Shown piece by piece: positions 5,234-7,360 of a stretch of DNA of 7,360 nt. The translations under genes were made by a program, and so were the position numbers. The notes below the pieces were generated by a model. That model was given only the letters and a program-made list of their open reading frames with translations. It searched no databases and was not told the DNA's origin. Every line of letters starts with the position of its first letter. The first letter of the stretch is position 1. The stretch is from assembly GCA_030692055.1 (NCBI GenBank), contig JAUYCY010000106.1, forward strand, positions 1-7,360, read 5' to 3'. This DNA comes from Candidatus Omnitrophota bacterium (GTDB lineage Bacteria > Omnitrophota > Koll11 > Duberdicusellales > 4484-171).

Positions 5234-5384
5234 CCTCATTGAAAAACCCTTCACCGTTTCCAGCTAAACCTTCCCCCTACCCAAACCTTACCCTTTTTCC
5301 CATTAAATATGAAGGTTGGTAGGTTGCAGGCCAGAGGGCCGTGGTTTGACATCCGATTAGTCAAAGCCATAAGTTGTTAGGTTA
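5234..5384. other. Gene-less pyrimidine-rich stretch with one hairpin
   Basis: I see no gene. TTTGAC (5345-5350) and GTCAAA (5360-5365) form a stem, extendable outward as TGG/CCA with one bulge, around a 9-nt loop. Otherwise it is C- and T-rich sequence of unknown origin. Confidence 0.4.
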
Positions 5385-5428
5385 TAGGTCGTAGAATTTA
5401 GGGGGACACAGACTTAACCATATGCCGC
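5385..5428. repeat. Box 2, related to 4112-4153
   Basis: Second copy of the box found at the Fic truncation point, with two substitutions and a GG insertion. GC-rich sequence and box triplet B follow it. Both boxes contain GGGACACA, the heart of the 23-bp repeat, so these families may be parts of one element. Confidence 0.65.
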
Positions 5429-5549
5429 GCGCCGCCTGAAACTGCCCCTTTCGCCCCCTTGGCACGTTTATGGCGCATTTGTTTGTCGCGTTTACTTAAT
5501 CACGCTGTAATCGCGCAGTTGTCCGATATGCCCCCAAATATTGTTTCGT

Positions 5550-5587
5550 GACATTTTTCATGACATTTCTAAAGCTTTCGTGACATT
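5550..5587. repeat. Box triplet B (TGACATT x3, spacing 12 and 20)
   Basis: GACATT starts at 5550, 5562 and 5582. The intervals, 12 and 20 bp, are identical to triplet A. The middle box continues as GACATTTCT in both triplets. Confidence 0.55.
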
Positions 5588-5616
5588 AATATGGAATTTA
5601 TCCTTATAATTTATCC

Positions 5617-5653
5617 GACATTTATCCGACGTTTCCTGAGTTTATCCGACACT
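5617..5653. repeat. Box triplet C (CCGAC x3, spacing 11 and 20)
   Basis: TATCCGAC precedes GACATT (5617), GACGTT (5628) and GACACT (5648). The second interval is again exactly 20 bp; the first is 11. The middle box continues as GACGTTTCC, like the extended middle box of A and B. Confidence 0.5.
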
Positions 5654-5677
5654 CCATTTTAGATACGTCCATATTTT

Positions 5678-5716
5678 CACTTTTTATTATCACGTTCTAT
5701 GCCTTATTATCACGTT
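5678..5716. repeat. Box triplet D (TCAC x3, spacing 13 and 20)
   Basis: TTCACTTT (CAC at 5678), then ATTATCACGTT twice (CAC at 5691 and 5711). The interval between the last two is 20 bp. It is the most diverged triplet, and its first box is weak. It ends 4 bp from the stop codon of the Fic remnant. Confidence 0.4.
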
Positions 5717-5720
5717 TACG

Positions 5721-5855
5721 TCAACGTGCACTTCTACCAGTTCCAATCACCTCAACCTTACCTTTGGCGCGAAGATCTTCAAGAATCACTCTGATCATTG
5801 GACGACTGACACTCGGACATTCATGTTCGATTTCGGAGATAGCGAACTCACCCGC
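5721..5855 (-). pseudogene. Fic-family C-terminal winged-helix remnant
   Basis: A 44-residue frame, too short to be a gene, reads EFAISEIEHECPSVSRPMIR followed by VILEDLRAKGKVEVIGTGRSAR and TGA. This is the end of a Fic-type protein: a winged helix whose last strand is normally G-x-G-x-x-A-R-W. The TGA falls where the Trp codon (TGG) is expected. Beyond it the frame would read RKRDNKA to a TAG at 5697-5699. There is no start codon and no Fic catalytic loop. An in-frame TAA (5856-5858) lies just upstream, followed at once by the HEPN stop (5860). It is a broken 3' end cut off at the junction with the HEPN operon. It is not part of the truncated Fic gene at 3207-4004, which has its own C-terminus. 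Confidence 0.6.
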
Positions 5856-5859
5856 TTAG

Positions 5860-6324
5860 TTAAAACTTGAATTCGATTTGCGGATTTTCTTTTTTAATTA
5901 ATTCTTTAATTGCGCAAAGAAATTTCGAGGCTATACCTATTGCATTTTCTGCTTCGGTTTTTGATATTGAGATATCAATGTCGCAGGTGAATATATTTCT
6001 TTTACGACGCATCCTATCAAAATGTTCAGCGAGAACTTTTGATTCCTCGCTTAAAAAGAACGTCATAAACTCTACGGCAGTTTTGTGCTGTGATCCATCC
6101 GAAGGACGAAATCCCTTAAAAAGCATAAAAGCCCGCGCCATACGCAGCATTGCCAAATACGCAGTGGTATACGCGATGGCCTCATCGATGGCAAGATTAG
6201 CGTTCGCGGTCATTGAGTCTCGTTCGGCGCGTATTGCGATTTTCTCAATAGCCGATACGTTAGCTTTTTGCTCCTTCAGTAAACCTTTGCTTAAATATTC
6301 CTCAACAAATCTTTTATAGGTCAT
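5860..6324 (-). CDS. HEPN-domain protein, HepT-like toxin partner of the nucleotidyltransferase
   Basis: A 154-residue all-helical protein. Residues 71-90 (GFRPSDGSQHKTAVEFMTFF) and 104-114 (RMRRKRNIFTC) fit the HEPN family, whose members are often metal-independent RNases. The catalytic signature near the end is normally R-N-x-x-x-Y or R-x4-6-H; here it is R109-N110-I-F-T-C114, so the tyrosine position is Cys. Its ATG (6322-6324) lies inside the end of the nucleotidyltransferase gene (11-bp overlap, stop at 6314-6316), indicating translational coupling. This gene order and overlap are typical of MNT/HEPN toxin-antitoxin pairs. A long frame on the opposite strand is its shadow. HEPN assignment is firm; active toxicity is uncertain because of the motif change. 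Confidence 0.82.
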   Translation of the reverse strand: MTYKRFVEEYLSKGLLKEQKANVSAIEKIAIRAERDSMTANANLAIDEAIAYTTAYLAMLRMARAFMLFKGFRPSDGSQHKTAVEFMTFFLSEESKVLAEHFDRMRRKRNIFTCDIDISISKTEAENAIGIASKFLCAIKELIKKENPQIEFKF

Positions 6325-6887
6325 TTTTGCTGCCTACGAGAAAGATTTTAGGACTGTTTTTAAGCCCAAGGATAAAGGAATCTTTTTCTTCTATTTTTTC
6401 CCTAAACTCGTTTTTAGTAAAAAGAGCGTAGTTTATCTCACGTTTCAGGATCCGTTCTAATTTTCTTATTTTGCTTAATAACGCGCTTTCATTGATTTCT
6501 CCTACGATCAAAATATCAATGTCACTTTTAGCATTTTCCTCTTTCCTTGCGAACGAGCCGTAGATAAAGGCGAGCTCGACGCCCCTTTACCTCTTTTACC
6601 ATTTGCTTAAGCAAGGCCTGCGCGCCTATGGTCTTAAATACGATGCTTTTCAGTTCTTCAAATAAAGGATATGATTTGTTAAGGTAATAATAGACTAAAT
6701 TAGCCTTCCTTTTTGATACAAAAACCCCATCGTCTTCCAGACGGATCAGCTCTGCCCGTATCATGCTGACCGGCACACGAAGCAAGCGTTCCAACTCACG
6801 CAGATAATACTCGCTATCGGGATTCGTAAAATAGAGCCGAAATAGCTCTTTGCGTGTTTTTGAATTAAAAATGCGGCCTATATCCAT
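6314..6887 (-). pseudogene. Winged-helix plus MNT nucleotidyltransferase antitoxin, broken by a +1 frameshift
   Basis: Two frames read as one protein of about 190 residues. The first (from the ATG at 6885-6887) is an ArsR-like winged helix: YYLRELERLLRVPVSMIRAE (27-46) is the HTH, LVYYYLN the wing, followed by EELKSIVFKTIGAQALLKQM. The second continues VELAFIYGSFARKEENAKSD with IDILIVGEI, containing the exact MNT signature GS-x10-DxD (residues 110-124). The break is a GGGG run (6582-6585): removing one G joins the frames, and the span of 574 nt is 191 codons plus one base. As written, the first frame ends at 6528 after 119 residues and the catalytic half has no start of its own. It precedes and overlaps the HEPN gene. 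In known pairs the MNT protein neutralises HEPN by AMPylation. Confidence 0.78.
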
Positions 6888-6907
6888 AATGTATGTACCT
6901 TTTTTAT

Positions 6908-6936
6908 ATTACAATTGTAATGTTTTTACATTACAA
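6908..6936. promoter_or_regulatory. Overlapping palindromic operator of the MNT/HEPN operon
   Basis: ATTACAATTGTAAT (6908-6921) is a perfect palindrome. TTGTAATGT-TTTT-ACATTACAA (6915-6936) is a second perfect inverted repeat that reuses its right half. Three half-sites result: ATTACAA at 6908 and 6930, and the inverse at 6915. They overlap the -10 box and the spacer of the promoter, so a bound repressor would block transcription. The winged helix encoded by the first gene is the natural candidate. Confidence 0.7.
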
Positions 6937-6942
6937 AGTCAA
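6914..6942 (-). promoter_or_regulatory. Sigma70-type promoter of the MNT/HEPN operon
   Basis: On the minus strand, TTGACT (6937-6942) and TACAAT (6914-6919) are separated by exactly 17 bp, each one base from consensus. Transcription would start near 6907, about 20 bp before the ATG at 6887, with AAAAAAGG as the ribosome-binding stretch. Confidence 0.7.
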
Positions 6943-7110
6943 ATGCATTTTAGGAATTCCGCGGGATTATTATTGCCTCATTAAATACCTTCAAAAACAA
7001 AATAAACTAAAAAAGCTAATCATACCAAACCGCTTCAAATACTCCTCTCTTTTACGAAAATTTACCAGAGATATGGCCTTTGTGAATGATTTACGGGGAA
7101 AATTGGAATA
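6943..7110. other. Gene-less AT-rich stretch upstream of the MNT/HEPN operon
   Basis: I see no supported gene. A plus-strand frame of 74 codons (6893-7117) starts inside the promoter, has no ribosome-binding site and no recognisable motif. ATTCCGCGGGA at 6956-6966 recurs at 7127-7137 in the terminator hairpin, so a diverged copy of that element may lie here. Confidence 0.35.
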
Positions 7111-7159
7111 TAAATAAAAAAGAGGCATTCCGCGGGACGAGCCCTTTGGATAGCCTCTT
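7111..7159 (-). terminator. Rho-independent terminator with a two-hairpin apex
   Basis: Read on the minus strand, AAGAGGC (7153-7159) pairs with GCCTCTT (7120-7126), and T-rich sequence follows (TTTTATTTA). The apex (7124-7155) has the form GGCTA, TCC-loop-GGG, TCC-loop-GGA, ATGCC. It is 32 bp long, like the core of the insert at 2982-3013, and 20 of 32 positions are identical. It lies between the transposase tail and the MNT/HEPN promoter and would insulate the operon from read-through. Confidence 0.65.
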
Positions 7160-7248
7160 ATCGTGATCCACTTTAAATATACCCTATCTGCCAAAAAATG
7201 TCAAGTTTTTTTCCTTTTAAGGTAACGCAAGCAAAAGTGTGTAAGTCC

Positions 7249-7359
7249 TCATAGTGTATCAGCCCCTAGTTGATTAAACTTCTTACAAGGGTGTTCCTTC
7301 CAGTGTTTGTTTAAATGGTTGAAAATAGCAAAGATTATCCTGTCACAACTTGCGGCATT
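7249..7359 (-). CDS. Probable transposase C-terminus, IS256/Mutator-like (runs off right edge)
   Basis: The minus strand is open from the right edge to TGA (7249-7251), giving 36 residues: NAASCDRIIFAIFNHLNKHW followed by KEHPCKKFNQLGADTL. A terminal helix of the type ASCDRIIxAIFxHLNxxW, then HPxxxF-x-Q, resembles the end of Mutator/IS256-type DDE transposases. I recognise it by pattern only. Just past the stop comes GGACTTACACACTTTTGC, like the terminal repeats of that group, which supports an insertion-sequence end near 7220-7248. The catalytic domain is outside the window. Confidence 0.45.
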   Translation of the reverse strand, partial: NAASCDRIIFAIFNHLNKHWKEHPCKKFNQLGADTL

Positions 7360-7360
7360 A

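Noticed and set aside
5550..5716. CRISPR array
   Set aside because: The repeated boxes are under 12 bp, spacing is 11-13 and 20 bp rather than regular, and there is no repeat of CRISPR length.
5721..5723. Recoded TGA (Trp or Gly) in the Fic tail
   Set aside because: TGA ends other frames here where expected (Doc, IS30 tail, nuclease), and the Fic tail is clearly a fragment.
5867..6319. Plus-strand frame of 150 codons opposite the HEPN gene
   Set aside because: It mirrors the HEPN gene, which has family motifs, operon coupling and a promoter on the minus strand.
6893..7117. Plus-strand frame of 74 codons, and an opposing one at 6991-7194
   Set aside because: They start or end in promoter and terminator sequence, lack ribosome-binding sites and resemble AT-rich noise.

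Overview
This is a bacterial accessory-region window. Apart from the transposase tail at its left edge, every gene is on the minus strand. It probably comes from an uncultured candidate-phylum bacterium. Omnitrophota or a similar repeat-rich lineage is my best guess, based on the CxxC-x17-CxxC zinc-ribbon protein, the HTH/Doc pair and the density of short palindromic repeats. That assignment is an inference with low confidence. Only RNase III looks like a housekeeping gene.

Layout, left to right. An IS30-family transposase tail (2-133) enters from the left edge. A two-gene toxin-antitoxin operon follows: HTH antitoxin 840-1097 and Doc/Fic toxin 421-840. Upstream of it lies a symmetric four-site GTTAAC operator (1197-1250). 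Next come a CxxC-x17-CxxC zinc-ribbon protein (1432-1899), two hairpins (1920-2029) and a Cas4/RecB-like PD-(D/E)XK nuclease (2047-2829) bracketed by direct repeats. One repeat copy is split by a 176-bp palindromic insert (2924-3099). A Fic protein that has lost its N-terminus (3207-4004) comes next, then a repeat module (4112-4300), RNase III (4416-5075) and about 600 bp of layered repeat debris (5112-5720). After that is a Fic C-terminal scrap (5721-5855), abutting a HEPN/nucleotidyltransferase toxin-antitoxin operon (5860-6887). This operon has a clear promoter with overlapping palindromes but a one-base frameshift in the nucleotidyltransferase gene. A minus-strand terminator (7111-7159) and a probable IS256/Mutator-like transposase tail (7249-7359) close the window.

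How it fits together. The region reads as a defence/toxin-antitoxin island worked over by mobile DNA. It holds two toxin-antitoxin operons, traces of two further Fic genes, a stand-alone nuclease and transposase ends at both edges. Several repeat families fall at gene boundaries: a 23-bp word around TGTGTCCCCTGATT, a structured core starting GGCTA-YCC, and groups of three GAC-type boxes with a fixed 20-bp second interval. They supply one gene's stop codon, crowd the rnc start and sit at the breakpoint of one Fic gene and beside the remnant of another.

The most interesting signals are the four box triplets (4229-5716), which resemble multi-site transposon ends, the structured three-copy core element, and the empty/filled insertion-site pair. 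I see no rRNA, tRNA or CRISPR array.
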